From NCBI GenBank assembly GCA_002344525.1, contig DDTJ01000105.1, positions 1-43,972 of the forward strand: a stretch of 43,972 bases of DNA, in the 5' to 3' direction. The translations under genes were made by a program, and so were the position numbers. Positions 43,490 to 43,972 of the stretch are shown one piece after another. Origin of the DNA: Akkermansiaceae bacterium UBA2367 (GTDB lineage: Bacteria; Verrucomicrobiota; Verrucomicrobiia; Verrucomicrobiales; DEV007). Below the pieces are notes generated by a model that worked only from the letters and a program-made list of their open reading frames with translations, was not told the DNA's origin and made no database searches. The stretch's first letter is position 1; the number at the start of each line of letters is the position of its first letter.

Positions 43490-43791
43490 TGGTCGCTTTC
43501 GACCTGCCGGTCAAAACGAAGGAGGAACGGAAGCGGGCCACGGGTTTCCGGCAGTTTCTCCTCGATGACGGCTTCCAGATGATTCAGTTCAGCGTCTACG
43601 CCCGTCCTTGCGTGACCTTTGCGAGGCAGGAGACGCACCTCCGGCGCATCCGTCTGGTGGTCCCGCCGGAAGGTTCGATCCGCGCCATTTACATCACCAA
43701 GGCGCAATGGGAACGGGCGTGCATCATCCACGGCAAGCCCGCGAAAGAGGTTCCGGCGGAGGAAATGCCTGAGCAGATCCTGTTGTGGTGA
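43456..43791 (+). CDS. cas2: CRISPR-associated protein Cas2
   Basis: 111 residues from the ATG at 43456, or 104 from the ATG at 43477 (MGWLMVAFDLPVKTKEERKRATGFRQFLLDDGFQMIQFSVYARPC). The ferredoxin-like Cas2 fold is clear, with the conserved Asp at the end of the first strand (VAFDLP) and the RxIYIT strand. It overlaps cas1 by 34 (or 13) bases in another frame. It bridges two Cas1 dimers in the spacer-integration complex. The C-terminal KPAKEVPAEEMPEQILLW is typical of type II Cas2. Confidence 0.95.
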   Translation: MDSNHYKMGWLMVAFDLPVKTKEERKRATGFRQFLLDDGFQMIQFSVYARPCVTFARQETHLRRIRLVVPPEGSIRAIYITKAQWERACIIHGKPAKEVPAEEMPEQILLW

Positions 43792-43834
43792 TGCTTCCCG
43801 TTTTCGCGAGATCGACGTAAGTGGCTGAAAATGA

Positions 43835-43871
43835 ATTCCAAGCGGGGCACGCACTGTGCCCCGCTTGGAAT
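43835..43871. repeat. Inverted half-repeat forming a hairpin with the cas2-proximal CRISPR repeat
   Basis: ATTCCAAGCGGGGCAC (43835-43850) is the exact reverse complement of GTGCCCCGCTTGGAAT (43856-43871), which belongs to the first CRISPR repeat. The 16-bp perfect stem has a 5-base loop (GCACT). It lies between cas2 and the array. If the array is read on the minus strand, this is its 3' end. Confidence 0.85.
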
Positions 43872-43972
43872 CTGAATCAAGGCAAAGCGGAGGCAACCGA
43901 TGGACCGCCCGGCAAATAACTGTGCCCCGCTTGGAATCTGAATCAAGGCAAAGCCTTCCTACCTTTCCCCTT
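43853..43972 (-). CRISPR. Type II-C CRISPR array, start only (continues beyond window)
   Basis: Two identical 36-bp repeats are visible at 43853-43888 and 43919-43954 (plus sense begins ACTGTGCCCCGCTTGGAATC, ends AAGGCAAAGC). They are separated by a 30-bp spacer (43889-43918). A second spacer starts at 43955 and is cut by the window end. Lengths of 36 and 30 are standard for type II. The minus-strand assignment rests on pairing with the candidate tracrRNA: in that sense the repeat begins GCTTTGCCTTGATTC, which pairs with the anti-repeat as crRNA 5' repeat halves do. The leader would then lie outside the window. Confidence 0.93.

Noticed and set aside
39221..43791. Subtype II-A or II-B assignment
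   Set aside because: No csn2 or cas4 gene is present, Cas9 is short and the gene set is cas9-cas1-cas2 only.
43835..43850. Inverted half-repeat next to the array as the tracrRNA anti-repeat
   Set aside because: It matches the wrong half of the repeat for the lower guide duplex and is not followed by stem-loops or a terminator.

Overview
The window is a GC-rich bacterial chromosome segment. It most likely comes from the Verrucomicrobiota or another PVC-group lineage. This is inferred from the PVC-type membrane-bound dehydrogenase with a C-terminal haem domain (2469-5336), a DUF5069 protein, the CHAT/TPR architecture and the many short palindromic intergenic repeats; no rRNA marker is present to fix the taxon. 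Start codons rarely have a strong Shine-Dalgarno, so several starts were chosen from protein context.

Layout. 1-5.4 kb (plus strand): a Tat-exported N,N-dimethylformamidase-like protein, an orphan DUF433 antitoxin-like protein and the PVC dehydrogenase/cytochrome. 5.4-8.9 kb (minus): a signalling operon of two tandem PepSY-like exported proteins, an OmpR-family regulator, a sensor kinase and a small TPR-like protein. 9.3-11.5 kb (minus): xseB-dxs. 11.6-15.9 kb (minus): sulfate uptake operon sbp-cysT-cysW-cysA, with a 12-bp-arm inverted repeat upstream as a candidate operator. 16.2-17.0 kb (plus): an Amj-type lipid II flippase. 17.2-19.8 kb (minus): a bifunctional aldolase/dehydrogenase and hisI. 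19.8-21.5 kb (plus): tmk-holB, overlapping. 21.5-23.9 kb (minus): a YjhG/YagF xylonate dehydratase and a DUF5069 protein. 24.3-27.6 kb (plus): a truncated leader-peptide remnant and a large TPR-CHAT protease-like protein. 27.8-30.3 kb (minus): eno-ftsB-fkbM. 30.6-31.2 kb (minus): a zinc-ribbon membrane protein. 31.4-33.3 kb (plus): an accessory patch with a VapBC pair and a phospholipase-D-type nuclease. 33.4-36.2 kb (minus): acnA. 36.4-39.0 kb (plus): a glycoside hydrolase-like/GT2 fusion.

The right end (39.0-44.0 kb) is a complete-looking type II-C CRISPR-Cas locus: cas9 (1113 aa), cas1 and cas2, then a CRISPR array with 36-bp repeats and a 30-bp spacer that runs off the window. Between the glycosyltransferase and cas9 I find a candidate tracrRNA on the minus strand: a 15-nt anti-repeat matching the CRISPR repeat, two small hairpins, and an 11-bp GC-rich hairpin followed by six U. 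Its predicted promoter is divergent from that of cas9. The pairing geometry implies that the array is also read on the minus strand, convergent with the cas genes, as in other II-C loci. The first repeat next to cas2 faces a 16-nt inverted copy of its own half, making a perfect hairpin at the end of the array.

A second theme is at least seven families of short dispersed repeats in the gaps between genes, several of them palindromic and some within operons or at gene starts. Most genes otherwise look like ordinary core or metabolic functions.
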